From: Burkholderiaceae bacterium
GTDB lineage: Bacteria > Pseudomonadota > Gammaproteobacteria > Burkholderiales > Burkholderiaceae_D
DNA length: 33,479 bases
Assembly: GCA_031291325.1 (NCBI GenBank)
Contig: JARLJG010000064.1
Span: 1-33,479 of the forward strand
Direction of reading: 5' to 3'
The notes under the pieces are model-generated. The model was not told the DNA's origin. It saw nothing but the letters and a program-made list of their open reading frames with translations, and made no database searches. Positions 25,664 to 33,479 of this stretch are shown one piece after another (within the stretch, counting starts at the first letter, position 1; every line of letters starts with the position of its first letter). Position numbers and translations under genes: made by a program.

Positions 25664-25753
25664 ACGCAGTTCCTATCGACAAAAGGTTGGCGAGACAAGC
25701 TAGACGCCACGGCAAATCCGGGTTGGACCGCCGTGGATTGGATCAGCGATAAA

Positions 25754-26947
25754 TCAATGGCCTGCCCGTTCCTCCAAAATAGCGACTGCCGGCAAGGTCT
25801 TGCCTTCCAGAAATTCGAGGAAAGCGCCGCCGCCGGTCGAAATATAGCCGATCTTGTCGGTGATGCCATACTTGGCAATCGCGGCCAGCGTATCGCCGCC
25901 GCCGGCAATCGAAAACGCCGACGATCCGGCGATTGCCAGCGCCAGCGTCTTGGTGCCTTCGCCGAACTGGTCGAATTCGAAGACGCCGACCGGGCCGTTC
26001 CAGACCACCGTGCCGGCCACGCCGATTTGCTTGGCCAACAATGCCGCCGTCTGCGGGCCGATATCGAGGATCAAGTCGTCGTCGGCGACATCGGCCACCG
26101 CTTTGATCGTTGCCACGGCAGTCGGCGCAAATTCCTTCGCGCACACGACATCGACCGGAATCGGCACCGACGCGCCGCGCTTGGCCATCATGTCCAGAAT
26201 CTCTTTGGCTTCGCCGACCAGGTCGGCTTCAGCCAGCGATTTACCGATCTTCAAGCCGGCAGCCAGCATGAAGGTATTGGCGATGCCGCCACCGACGATC
26301 AGGTTATCGACCTTGTCGGCCAGGGTTTTCAAAATACTCAACTTGGTCGAGACCTTGGAACCGGCGACAATCGCCACCAGCGGATGCGCCGGATGACCAA
26401 GCGCCTTGCCCAACGCATCGAGCTCGGCTGCCAGCAGCGGGCCGGCACAGGCGATGGGCGCAAATTTGGCGATGCCGTGGGTGGTCGCTTCGGCCCGATG
26501 GGCGGTGCCGAACGCATCGTTGACATAGATATCGCACAATTTGGCCATTTTTTGCGCCAATTCGTCGCTATTTTTCTTCTCACCCTTGTTGCTGCGGCAG
26601 TTTTCCAGCAATACCACCTGGCCCGGCGCCACGTCGACGCCGTCGACCCAATCCTGCTTCAAGGTGACCGGCTGGCCCAGCAATTCGGACAAACGGACAG
26701 CAATCGGCGCCAACGAGTCCGATGGTTTGAATTCGCCTTCGACCGGACGACCGAGATGCGAAGTCACCAACACCGCCGCACCAGCTTTAAGCGCATCGCG
26801 AATTGCCGGCACCGAGGCGCGGATGCGTGTATCTTCGGTGATATTGCCCGCATCGTCTTGCGGCACATTCAAGTCGGCGCGGATGAATACGCGCTTGCCT
26901 TGCAGTTGATGGGCGTCGATCAAATCGCTTAAACGTTTGAATTGCAT
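25754..26947 (-). CDS. pgk: Phosphoglycerate kinase
   Basis: Converts 1,3-bisphosphoglycerate + ADP to 3-phosphoglycerate + ATP. From ATG 26945-26947 the protein has 397 residues, family size. Motifs: [75 protein letters not shown] and the C-terminal [13 protein letters not shown]. The extension to 27067 lacks similarity to the family. The 204-base gap to the divergent zinc-finger gene holds a GGGTGGA/TCCACCC inverted repeat (26966-26995) and must contain both promoters. Confidence 0.97.
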   Translation of the reverse strand: MQFKRLSDLIDAHQLQGKRVFIRADLNVPQDDAGNITEDTRIRASVPAIRDALKAGAAVLVTSHLGRPVEGEFKPSDSLAPIAVRLSELLGQPVTLKQDWVDGVDVAPGQVVLLENCRSNKGEKKNSDELAQKMAKLCDIYVNDAFGTAHRAEATTHGIAKFAPIACAGPLLAAELDALGKALGHPAHPLVAIVAGSKVSTKLSILKTLADKVDNLIVGGGIANTFMLAAGLKIGKSLAEADLVGEAKEILDMMAKRGASVPIPVDVVCAKEFAPTAVATIKAVADVADDDLILDIGPQTAALLAKQIGVAGTVVWNGPVGVFEFDQFGEGTKTLALAIAGSSAFSIAGGGDTLAAIAKYGITDKIGYISTGGGAFLEFLEGKTLPAVAILEERAGH

Positions 26948-27151
26948 GGCATTCAACAAAAAAGTGGGTGGAAAACGCGCTATTTTACTCCACCCGATCA
27001 ATGAACAAGCCGATTTCCATACACCCAGCAAGGCAATTGCTTGAAGCCGGCCTTGGATATTCTGCATACGAAACCTTTATGCCGGCCCGAATCCGTTAAA
27101 ATTACGGCTTCCGCTAATCGATTCATCCTGCAACTATATAGAGAAGCCACC

Positions 27152-27352
27152 ATGAGCGAAGTAAATACAGCAACGCCGGCAGTCGAGCTTGGCGACAAGG
27201 ACCTGCCCGCATTTTGCCCCAACCCGGCAATGCCGTTGTGGTCGTCGCATCCGCGCGTGTACCTGGAACTCGATCATCACGGCCACGCCAAATGCCCGTA
27301 TTGCGGGACGGAATACAAGCTCAAGCCGGGCACGGTAGTCAAAGGCCATTGA
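27152..27352 (+). CDS. Small CHCC-type zinc-finger protein
   Basis: A 66-residue protein starting MSEVNTATPAVELG. The C-terminal half carries a zinc-ribbon of the zf-CHCC type, related to the NDUFS6 zinc finger: FCPNP, SSHPRVYLELD, KCPYCGTEYKL, with Cys, His, Cys, Cys as likely ligands. In many betaproteobacteria such a protein is encoded as a stand-alone gene near cell-envelope glycosylation genes. The upstream extension to 27041 is not supported. The next gene starts two bases after its stop. Confidence 0.85.
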   Translation: MSEVNTATPAVELGDKDLPAFCPNPAMPLWSSHPRVYLELDHHGHAKCPYCGTEYKLKPGTVVKGH

Positions 27353-27354
27353 CG

Positions 27355-28611
27355 GTGCAGCGGTCCCTTGATGTCGTCCGCACTTATTTAGTAAAGATTG
27401 GTTGCTGGTCGGTTTTGCTATGCCTGTTTTCGGTGCCGATCAACAAGCCGGCCACCAATATTTTCATCTTCCTGGCGCTGGTATGCTCGCTGCTCGGCAC
27501 CCGGGCAGTTGAACGCTGGCGTCTGGCCGTCAGGCAGCCAGTCGTCATCGGTGCGCTGGTTTGGTTGGCCGTGCTTGGACTCAGCGCACTGTATGCGCCG
27601 CCCGGAGAGGAGCAGTGGAAAGCCCTGCGCGCCGGCGTGGCCCTGCTTTATCCGCTGATTGTCGCCAGTCTGCTGGAAACGCCGCAATGGCGCACCCGAG
27701 GGATGCAGGCGTTCGGCTTGGCGGCCAGCCTGATTCTCCTGGTGTCCTGGTGCCAGTTCATCGGCCTGCTGCCGGAGCGCGCAGAGGCGGCGCATAATCC
27801 CGCCTTTCTCTATACCGTGTTCAAGGATTACACCCAGCAGGGCATCGAATTCCTGGTGCTGGCAGCAATGGCGGCGTCGTTTGCCGAGGTACAAAGCGAG
27901 CGCAAGCGCAAGATTCTTTTATGGGCGTTGGCCGCCGCCGCAATCGTCGATGTCGTATTCCTGCTGCAAAGCCGCACCTCTTACCTGATAGTCGCGCCCT
28001 TGCTGGCGTTTTGGGCATGGCGACTGGTCGGCGGCCCGCGAGCCGGTTGGCGCCGCATCGCGCTTGGCGCGCTGTTGCTCGCCGCCTGCGGCGCGGTGGC
28101 GGTGATGACGCCGCGCGTGCAACAGCGCTTGCTGCAGGCCAAAGAGGATGTATCGAATTATTCCGATAAGCGCCAAGCGACTTCGATGGGAATTCGCCTG
28201 GAATTGTGGCAACGCACGCTGCCCATTATCGCTTCCGCGCCGTTGTTGGGGCATGGCCTGGGGCAGTGGCGGTCGGAATATCAAGCCGAAGTGAAGGATT
28301 TCCCAAATTATGACGAATTTCGCATGGGTCATCCGCATCAGGAAGCGCTGCTGATCCTGTCGGAACAAGGGATCGTCGGGCTGGCCGTGTTTGTCGCGTT
28401 GCTGATTTTGCTGGCGCGCAATATTGCCCGCCTGCCGCCGCCACAGCGTAGCTTTTATGCCAGTTTGCTACTGATCTATGTCACTGCAAGCCTGGCAAAT
28501 TGCATCTGGGCCGATTTCTCGCATCGGCACGTGTTCATGACCTTGCTGGCATGCATTCCCTTCATTGCCAAGCGGAACAATTCGGCAACGCCGACGGTCG
28601 CCAATCCATGA
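27355..28611 (+). CDS. O-antigen ligase/polymerase family membrane protein (WaaL/Wzy_C type)
   Basis: An integral membrane protein of about 418 residues from GTG 27355, with about ten hydrophobic segments starting at IGCWSVLLCLFSV. The family region is the Wzy_C domain: GGPRAGWRRI... followed by a large periplasmic loop with GIRLELWQRTLPIIASAPLLGHGLGQW and the HPHQEALLILSEQGIVGLAVFV motif typical of O-antigen ligases. Such enzymes transfer O-antigen or other glycans to lipid A-core, or glycosylate proteins. AAAGG lies 9 bases upstream. The stop overlaps the next gene by ATGA. Ligase versus polymerase or PglL-type transferase cannot be separated here. Confidence 0.85.
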   Translation: MQRSLDVVRTYLVKIGCWSVLLCLFSVPINKPATNIFIFLALVCSLLGTRAVERWRLAVRQPVVIGALVWLAVLGLSALYAPPGEEQWKALRAGVALLYPLIVASLLETPQWRTRGMQAFGLAASLILLVSWCQFIGLLPERAEAAHNPAFLYTVFKDYTQQGIEFLVLAAMAASFAEVQSERKRKILLWALAAAAIVDVVFLLQSRTSYLIVAPLLAFWAWRLVGGPRAGWRRIALGALLLAACGAVAVMTPRVQQRLLQAKEDVSNYSDKRQATSMGIRLELWQRTLPIIASAPLLGHGLGQWRSEYQAEVKDFPNYDEFRMGHPHQEALLILSEQGIVGLAVFVALLILLARNIARLPPPQRSFYASLLLIYVTASLANCIWADFSHRHVFMTLLACIPFIAKRNNSATPTVANP

Positions 28612-29465
28612 GCGATTACGACGATCTGGTGACCGTTGTCAGCGTCACGTTTGAAAGCATCGCGCTGGCCGATACGCTAGCGGCCACGTTGCGCCACTTT
28701 CGGCACGTCGTCGTGGTCGACAATGCAAGCCAGGATGGCAGCGCCGATGCGCTCGCCGCACGCTTGCCGCACGCGCAGATCGTCCGCAATTCGGTCAACA
28801 AGGGCTTCGGCGCTGCCAACAACCAGGGCGTTGCGCTGGTCACCACGCCGTACGCGCTACTGCTCAACCCGGATTGCGAAATCGAGCCGGAGGCAATGGC
28901 TTGCCTGCTTGCCACCGCGCAACGCTACCCGCAGGCCGCGATTATCGCGCCGCAAGGATGGCGCTCGAAGGACAGCGTGCAACCGTCGTATCGGCAGGCG
29001 TTTTACGAGCATCGGCCAAAACGCCCGTACTGCATACCGGACGGCACCTGTTCGGCCAAATGGCTGCACGGTTGCTGCCTGCTGGTGCGGGTCGATGCAT
29101 TCAGGGAATTCGGCGGCTTCGACGAACGTTTCTTCCTGTACTACGAGGACGACGACCTTTGCCTGCGCGCATTGCAAGCCGGTTACGACTGCTTGCTGGA
29201 GCCGCAGGCGCAAGTGCTGCATGTCGGCGGTGCCTCGTCCACGCCATCCTGGCGCACCGATTTCTTCAAGCAATTCCATTTCTTCCGGTCGCGTCATCTC
29301 ATCATCGGCAAATACCTTGGCAAAGCAGCGGCTTGGCGCTACAGTGCAAAAACCGTATTGGCGGCGCCGCTGGCAGTGTTACTCTATACACTTTTGCTGC
29401 GCCGCAAACATGCGTTAAAATGGCTGGCTTGGGGCTGCTCGTCCTGGCTGCGCCCTTTCCGATAA
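28608..29465 (+). CDS. Family 2 glycosyltransferase
   Basis: A 285-residue GT-A fold glycosyltransferase. N-terminal strand TVVSVTFES, VVVVDNASQDGSADAL (nucleotide-sugar binding), GFGAANNQG, LLLNPDCEIEPEA (DxD-like site), CCLLVRVDAFREFGGFDERFFLYYEDDDLCLRALQAG (acceptor-side ED motif) resemble rhamnosyltransferases of the WbbL group. The C-terminus (about 255-275) is a hydrophobic, probably membrane-associated segment with a basic tail. It overlaps the ligase gene by 4 bases, so both probably serve the same lipopolysaccharide or glycan pathway. Donor sugar is unknown. Confidence 0.9.
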   Translation: MSDYDDLVTVVSVTFESIALADTLAATLRHFRHVVVVDNASQDGSADALAARLPHAQIVRNSVNKGFGAANNQGVALVTTPYALLLNPDCEIEPEAMACLLATAQRYPQAAIIAPQGWRSKDSVQPSYRQAFYEHRPKRPYCIPDGTCSAKWLHGCCLLVRVDAFREFGGFDERFFLYYEDDDLCLRALQAGYDCLLEPQAQVLHVGGASSTPSWRTDFFKQFHFFRSRHLIIGKYLGKAAAWRYSAKTVLAAPLAVLLYTLLLRRKHALKWLAWGCSSWLRPFR

Positions 29466-29482
29466 TCGCACACATCCCCATC

Positions 29483-29914
29483 ATGGCCAAAATTCGCAAA
29501 CAGTTGGGAACGTCGGAAGACACCGAAGCGGCGTTTTACGATGCCATCGGTCGCGCCGACATCGAAGCGCTGATGGCCTTGTGGGCCGACGAGGAAGATA
29601 TCCTGTGCATCCATCCGGGCGCAGCGCGTCTGGTCGGCCATGTTGCCATCCGTGCCTCGTGGGAAGCCATGTTCGAACGTGGCGGCGTGCCGATTCGCCC
29701 GCGACAACTGCGGGTCACGCAAAACGTGATGATGGCAATCCACAGTATCGTCGAGGAAATCGAACGAACCGACCACGAACATCAAGATATCCACATCGTC
29801 GCCACCAACGTCTATTTGAAGACCCCGCACGGCTGGCGCATCGTTGCGCATCACGCCTCGGTCGCCCCCGGCTCGGTCGGCGGAGAGCCAGCCACCAGTT
29901 CCCTGCTGCATTGA
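29483..29914 (+). CDS. SnoaL-like (NTF2-fold) protein
   Basis: A 143-residue cytoplasmic NTF2-fold protein. Starting MAKIRKQLGTSEDTEAAFYDAIGRADIEALMALWADEEDILCIHPGA, it shows the standard SnoaL-like pattern with W, D and HP residues lining the pocket; VGHVAIRASWEAMF and the terminal strand GWRIVAHHAS complete the fold. Function is unknown; relatives are often annotated as ketosteroid isomerase-like or DUF4440. Lies 17 bases after the glycosyltransferase and overlaps the next gene by one base. Confidence 0.85.
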   Translation: MAKIRKQLGTSEDTEAAFYDAIGRADIEALMALWADEEDILCIHPGAARLVGHVAIRASWEAMFERGGVPIRPRQLRVTQNVMMAIHSIVEEIERTDHEHQDIHIVATNVYLKTPHGWRIVAHHASVAPGSVGGEPATSSLLH

Positions 29915-30855
29915 TGCATTACCAGGCGCCGCGCTGGCTTCCCGGCGGACATTTGCAAACCATCTATGCGGCCAAATGCATAGCGGCGCCGACGCTGGCC
30001 TATCGGCGCGAGCGCTGGGATACGCCGGACGGCGATTTTATCGATGTCGATTTTATCGACGGCCAGCCCGCCAAGCCGTTCGTTGTGTTGTTCCACGGGC
30101 TGGAAGGCGCGTCCGACAGCCACTATGCCAAGTCGATCATGGCGCATATCGCCACGCTCGGCTGGTCGGGCGCGGTGCCGCATTTTCGCGGCTGTTCGGG
30201 CGAGCCCAACCGCGCGCCGCGCTTCTACCATTCCGGCGATGCCCAGGAAATCGACTGGATCGTGCGCCGCCTCGCCTCGCATCCACGTCAAAACGGCAAC
30301 AAATTTTATGCGGCCGGCGTTTCACTGGGCGGCAATGCACTGCTGCGTTGGCTGGGCGAATCGCAACATCAGGCTGACATCGTCGACGCCGCCTGCGCAA
30401 TCTCCGCGCCGCTCGACCTGGCAGCGGGCGGCGCGGCGCTATCGCGAGGATTCAATTTGGTCTATACCCGTGTGTTCCTGCAGACCTTGAAGCCAAAGTG
30501 TTTGCTGAAACTGCAGCAATTTCCCGGCTTATTCGACCGCGACCGCATGCTGCGCGCGCGCGACCTGTATGCGTTCGACAACGTTGTCACCGCGCCTCTG
30601 CATGGCTACCGGGATACCGACGATTACTGGCTGCGCGCGAGCGCCAAGCATATCTTGCCCGATATTACCGTGCGCACGCTGGTATTGAATGCTGAAAACG
30701 ACCCGTTCCTGCCGAAACGACACCTGCCCCGCGACGCGTCTGCGCATGTTACGCTGGAATATCCAGCGCACGGCGGTCATGCAGGATTTGCTGCGGGGTC
30801 GATGCCGGGCCACCTGAATTGGCTGCCGCAACGAATTGTGAACTTTTTTGGTTAG
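29914..30855 (+). CDS. yheT: YheT-family alpha/beta hydrolase
   Basis: A 313-residue alpha/beta hydrolase of the YheT/COG0429 group. YQAPRWLPGGHLQTIYAA is the family N-terminus, VVLFHGLEGASDSHYAKSI follows, AAGVSLGGNALLRWLGE contains the nucleophile Ser137, and EYPAHGGHAGF contains the catalytic His. The physiological ester substrate is not established. The start codon overlaps the SnoaL-like stop (TGATG), indicating coupled translation. The 126-base convergent gap to the M48 protease gene has only a weak AT-rich inverted repeat (30930-30948). Confidence 0.92.
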   Translation: MHYQAPRWLPGGHLQTIYAAKCIAAPTLAYRRERWDTPDGDFIDVDFIDGQPAKPFVVLFHGLEGASDSHYAKSIMAHIATLGWSGAVPHFRGCSGEPNRAPRFYHSGDAQEIDWIVRRLASHPRQNGNKFYAAGVSLGGNALLRWLGESQHQADIVDAACAISAPLDLAAGGAALSRGFNLVYTRVFLQTLKPKCLLKLQQFPGLFDRDRMLRARDLYAFDNVVTAPLHGYRDTDDYWLRASAKHILPDITVRTLVLNAENDPFLPKRHLPRDASAHVTLEYPAHGGHAGFAAGSMPGHLNWLPQRIVNFFG

Positions 30856-30981
30856 TATCCTCCCGCAAGATTGGTTCGTCGACCTTCGATTGGTGGCGCT
30901 GCGCGGTATGTGGGCGCATTGGTGCGGGCGCGAAAAATAATTATTCGCTATTGGCGGCGGATTGAAAACGGCACATTCATT

Positions 30982-32505
30982 CTATAATTTTTTTGATTTC
31001 TTTAGCTCTTCCTGCTGTTCATTCCATTCACTCTTGAATTCGCGTTCGCGGGCGTCGATTACCGCATTGTCGTAAAACGATGCATCGGGGGCTTTGCGCG
31101 CAATCGATAGCTGTTCTAGCGCCGACAGCAATCCTCCGTTCAACGCGTACGACTCCGCCAGCGCCAGGTGCTGCAGCGCCTGCTTGCCCTCGGCCGCGTA
31201 TGCCTTGGCCAAAAGGTCCTGGATTTGCGGCTCTTCCCGATATAGCTGCGCTTGATCGCGCAGATAAATGACGGCGTCGCCGTTGCGCCCCTCGGCCATC
31301 AAGCAATTTGCATATTGACGAGCGATGCCGCGCGAGAGAGGAAATTTCTCGCGTGCCAGCGCTGCCAGCTTCGCCGCTTCCGCTGCTCGACCTGCTGCAA
31401 GTCGAATGTCGATTTCCAGGCTATCGAAGATCGCTTCAAAGGTCGGCTGCGCAGTGGTCGCCTGCGGCGTCGCTTTGACAGCCACACGCGCTTCCCGCAA
31501 CAGAGTTTGCGCCCGGTCGGCGGCCCCTTCTTTGAGTGCAATAAACGCCAGTCCATATTTGGACGGCGCTGTCTGCGAACGCGGATTTTGCGCGAGCTGG
31601 TCGTCGAAAAATGCCGCAGCGTCATGCAATCCTTGCGTGCTGTCGTCTTGCAGCACCCGCAAGCGGGCGCGTATCAATTGGAAATCCAGGCTGTCCACAT
31701 GCTGCCGATACGGCAAGCTGCGAATGCGCGCTTGCATGTCGGCGATGCGTTCGGTGGTCATCGGATGATTCTGCAAAAAGGACGGCACTTCGCTATACAC
31801 CCGCGTCGCCTTTTGCATCCGGCCAAAGAACGTCACCATGCCGGAGGTGTCGTAGCCTGCGGTCGATATGATTTGCAATCCGACCCGATCGGCTTCGCGC
31901 TCGGCGTCGCGGCTGAAACTTAACTGGCGCTGAATCATCAACCCTTCGCCCCCAATCGCCAAGGCGCTGGCAGCATCCGGGCTGGAGCGCGCGGCAAGCA
32001 CTGCCGCCAACATGGCGGCCAATGGAATTAACATGTCCTGGCGCTGCTGGCCCAGCATGCGGGCAATATGGCGCTGCGCGATGTGGCCGATTTCATGGCC
32101 CAGGACGCCGGCCAATTCCGACTCGCTTTGCGCCGCCAGCACCAGTGCCGAATGCACGGCAATGAAGCCGCCCGGCAAGGCAAAGGCATTCAAGGTCGAA
32201 TCGCGCACGGCAAAAAATGAAAAATCGTAGTTGGCTTCGCCGCGCACTTCGGGCTTGGCATCCACCAGGCTTCCGCCCAGCATATTCAAATACTCCAGCA
32301 GCGGAGCGTCATCGAGATAATCCGGGTCGCGTCGGATTTCGCGCATGATTTCCTCGCCTACCTTGCGTTCCATCACAGGCGTCAGCTCGGCGCGCTCGGT
32401 ATCGCCCAGCGTCGGCAAGTTTTGAGCACGCGCAGTGCTCGTCATCGCAACTGGCAATGCGCATGCCAGCATGATCGAAAATTGAAGTAGGGTTCGTCGC
32501 ATCAT
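30982..32505 (-). CDS. BepA-like periplasmic M48 metalloprotease with TPR domain
   Basis: A 507-residue protein similar in layout to BepA/YfgC, which assists LptD folding and degrades misassembled outer-membrane proteins. A signal peptide precedes TARAQ (about residue 28). The M48 domain has [10 protein letters not shown] (His137, Glu138, His141) and [14 protein letters not shown] with the third zinc-ligand Glu. The C-terminal half (about 300-480) is helical and TPR-like ([41 protein letters not shown]). Divergent from moaC with a 117-base gap. The C-terminus is Lys-rich. Location in periplasm is inferred from the signal peptide. Confidence 0.92.
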   Translation of the reverse strand: MMRRTLLQFSIMLACALPVAMTSTARAQNLPTLGDTERAELTPVMERKVGEEIMREIRRDPDYLDDAPLLEYLNMLGGSLVDAKPEVRGEANYDFSFFAVRDSTLNAFALPGGFIAVHSALVLAAQSESELAGVLGHEIGHIAQRHIARMLGQQRQDMLIPLAAMLAAVLAARSSPDAASALAIGGEGLMIQRQLSFSRDAEREADRVGLQIISTAGYDTSGMVTFFGRMQKATRVYSEVPSFLQNHPMTTERIADMQARIRSLPYRQHVDSLDFQLIRARLRVLQDDSTQGLHDAAAFFDDQLAQNPRSQTAPSKYGLAFIALKEGAADRAQTLLREARVAVKATPQATTAQPTFEAIFDSLEIDIRLAAGRAAEAAKLAALAREKFPLSRGIARQYANCLMAEGRNGDAVIYLRDQAQLYREEPQIQDLLAKAYAAEGKQALQHLALAESYALNGGLLSALEQLSIARKAPDASFYDNAVIDAREREFKSEWNEQQEELKKSKKL

Positions 32506-32622
32506 GCCATTCGACTATCGATGGGTGGGCAGTGTCTCGCGTGCATCAAAATTTATGGGTGGTCCCAGGGTGTTATGATACCTGCAAGCGCAAAATGTTC
32601 ACGTATTTCGGACTATCAATCG

Positions 32623-33165
32623 ATGAATCCTCCAAAAAAGCACGATATCGGGCCAACCCAACCGGGTGAGCTGACTCATTTCGACGCCGCCGGCCAAGCA
32701 CATATGGTCGATATCGGCGACAAACAAGAAACCAGACGAGTGGCAATTGCACAAGGGACAATCAAAATGCATCCCGATACGCTCGCCGTCATTGCCAGCG
32801 GAAGCGCCAAGAAGGGCGACGTGCTCGGCGTCGCCCGCATCGCGGCGATCATGGCCGCCAAACGCACGGCCGATTTGATTCCGCTTTGCCACCCGATCGC
32901 ATTGACGCGCGTCGCGGTCGATTTCACGCTGGACGCCGAGAATTCGTGCGTCGTCTGCGCGGTCGAAGTGGAGTCGTTTGGCAAAACCGGGGCCGAGATG
33001 GAAGCGCTGACGTCAGTCCAGATAGGTTTGCTCACCATTTATGACATGTGCAAAGCGGTGGATCGACAAATGATCATTTCGCAGGTCCGCGTGGTGCATA
33101 AACGCGGCGGCAAGTCCGGGGAATGGACGGTGCAGCCGTTCTCGACGGAACCGGGGCGGGGATGA
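32623..33165 (+). CDS. moaC: Cyclic pyranopterin monophosphate synthase
   Basis: MoaC catalyses the second step of molybdenum cofactor synthesis, producing cPMP. From ATG 32623 the protein has 180 residues, with a non-conserved tail of about 15 residues before [18 protein letters not shown], where family members normally begin. Landmarks: [44 protein letters not shown], and [27 protein letters not shown]. The ribosome binding site of the chosen start is weak. Other moa genes are not in the window. Divergent from the M48 gene. Confidence 0.95.
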   Translation: MNPPKKHDIGPTQPGELTHFDAAGQAHMVDIGDKQETRRVAIAQGTIKMHPDTLAVIASGSAKKGDVLGVARIAAIMAAKRTADLIPLCHPIALTRVAVDFTLDAENSCVVCAVEVESFGKTGAEMEALTSVQIGLLTIYDMCKAVDRQMIISQVRVVHKRGGKSGEWTVQPFSTEPGRG

Positions 33166-33178
33166 AACTGCGAAGTAT

Positions 33179-33199
33179 CGCATCGGCGAAATCGATGCG
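33179..33199 (+). terminator. Possible terminator after moaC
   Basis: CGCATCG-GCGAAAT-CGATGCG forms a 7-bp stem 13 bases after the moaC stop and is followed by a T-rich stretch (ATTTTCATATTTT). A moderate Rho-independent terminator is likely. Confidence 0.5.
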
Positions 33200-33261
33200 G
33201 CATTTTCATATTTTCAAAGAGTCATAAGGGCATCTCTAAAATATGCCAAAAGTGTCCAAGG

Positions 33262-33339
33262 TTGAGTCGAGGAGCGGACATGTACGCATGTACATCGAAC
33301 ACCGCAGACTCAAGATTGAGCGCTTTTGAAAATCTTGAG
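33262..33339. repeat. Nested and competing palindromes next to the IS256-type end
   Basis: TTGAGTC (33262-33268) pairs with GACTCAA (33307-33313), enclosing ATGTAC-GCAT-GTACAT (33280-33295). CTCAAGATT (33309-33317) pairs with AATCTTGAG (33331-33339). The outer arm and the last hairpin share bases 33309-33313, so they are mutually exclusive. No coding sequence is seen here. It could be a relic of another mobile element, an intergenic repeat, or a terminator used as an insertion target. Confidence 0.6.
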
Positions 33340-33479
33340 GAGGGTGTAATTAGTTTTGTGTAAATGGTCATTTGGCAGGAGACTGCCTGTATAAAGGAAA
33401 CAATGACCTACGTAAAACGCACCAAGCGGGCCAAGCCCGATCCCGAATTGGTCAAACTGGCTGACAGCCTGCTTGCCAA
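33340..33479 (+). mobile_element. Left end of an IS256-type insertion sequence (cut by window edge)
   Basis: The stretch 33340-33366 resembles an IS256-family terminal inverted repeat, with TTGTGTAAATG at its inner end close to the TTGTGTAAAAG of IS256. The transposase start follows at 33403. The outer boundary is estimated; the partner repeat and target duplication lie outside. Confidence 0.65.
33403..33479 (+). CDS. IS256-family (mutator-type) transposase, N-terminal fragment
   Basis: The first 25 complete codons are inside the window and read MTYVKRTKRAKPDPELVKLA then DSLLA, resembling the Lys/Arg-rich start of IS256-family transposases. AAAGGAAA precedes the ATG. Family assignment depends on this short N-terminus plus the IR-like sequence upstream; the DDE domain is outside the window. 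Confidence 0.65.
   Translation, partial: MTYVKRTKRAKPDPELVKLADSLLA

Overview
The window looks like a piece of a betaproteobacterial chromosome, most likely Burkholderiales and possibly Oxalobacteraceae. This rests on moderately high GC, a hypABFCDE gene order like that of Cupriavidus/Ralstonia, a pgk-pyk-fba glycolytic block beside pur genes and sua5, and a zinc-finger/O-antigen ligase/glycosyltransferase/SnoaL/YheT/M48/moaC neighbourhood. The assignment is from memory of synteny, not from a search. The window starts inside an IS110-family transposase and ends inside an IS256-family transposase, so it may be a contig or segment delimited by insertion sequences.

Region 1 (1-5155, minus strand) is a compact [NiFe]-hydrogenase maturation operon, hypA-hypB-hypF-hypC-hypD-hypE, with overlapping or nearly abutting genes. 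HypF is a short form lacking the usual N-terminal half. HypB carries two His-rich segments. An IS110-type element sits directly downstream of hypE. No hydrogenase structural genes are in the window.

Region 2 (5156-9894, plus strand), divergent from hyp, is a four-gene operon. It encodes gamma, alpha and beta subunits of a pyruvate-type 2-oxoacid:ferredoxin oxidoreductase and a GltD-like FAD/NAD(P) protein with a C-terminal two-cluster ferredoxin domain. A perfect FNR box (TTGAT-N4-ATCAA) lies exactly where a class II FNR-activated promoter would have it, ahead of a TATATT -10 box. Together with hyp this is an oxygen-controlled anaerobic electron-transfer island.

Region 3 (9895-17608) is mixed: a hemerythrin-like protein, pdxH, msrA (opposite strand), a small gene overlapping an AbiEii-like nucleotidyltransferase (candidate toxin-antitoxin pair), a SPINDLY/OGT-type TPR glycosyltransferase, an XRE-type regulator, a flavin reductase and gcdH, closed by a strong bidirectional terminator.

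Region 4 (17609-26947, minus strand) holds an OmpW porin, a lipoprotein GDSL esterase with duplicated 65-residue inserts, and the housekeeping run pgk-pyk-fba-purE-purC-sua5. A 519-base gap between fba and purE is filled with REP-like palindromes. purK is not next to purE.

Region 5 (27152-33165) carries a CHCC zinc-finger protein, O-antigen ligase-like and GT2 glycosyltransferase genes, a SnoaL-like protein and a YheT-type hydrolase (all plus), then a BepA-like M48 protease (minus) divergent from moaC (plus). The last 300 bases hold nested palindromes and the left end of the IS256-type element. No tRNA, rRNA or CRISPR array was recognised.
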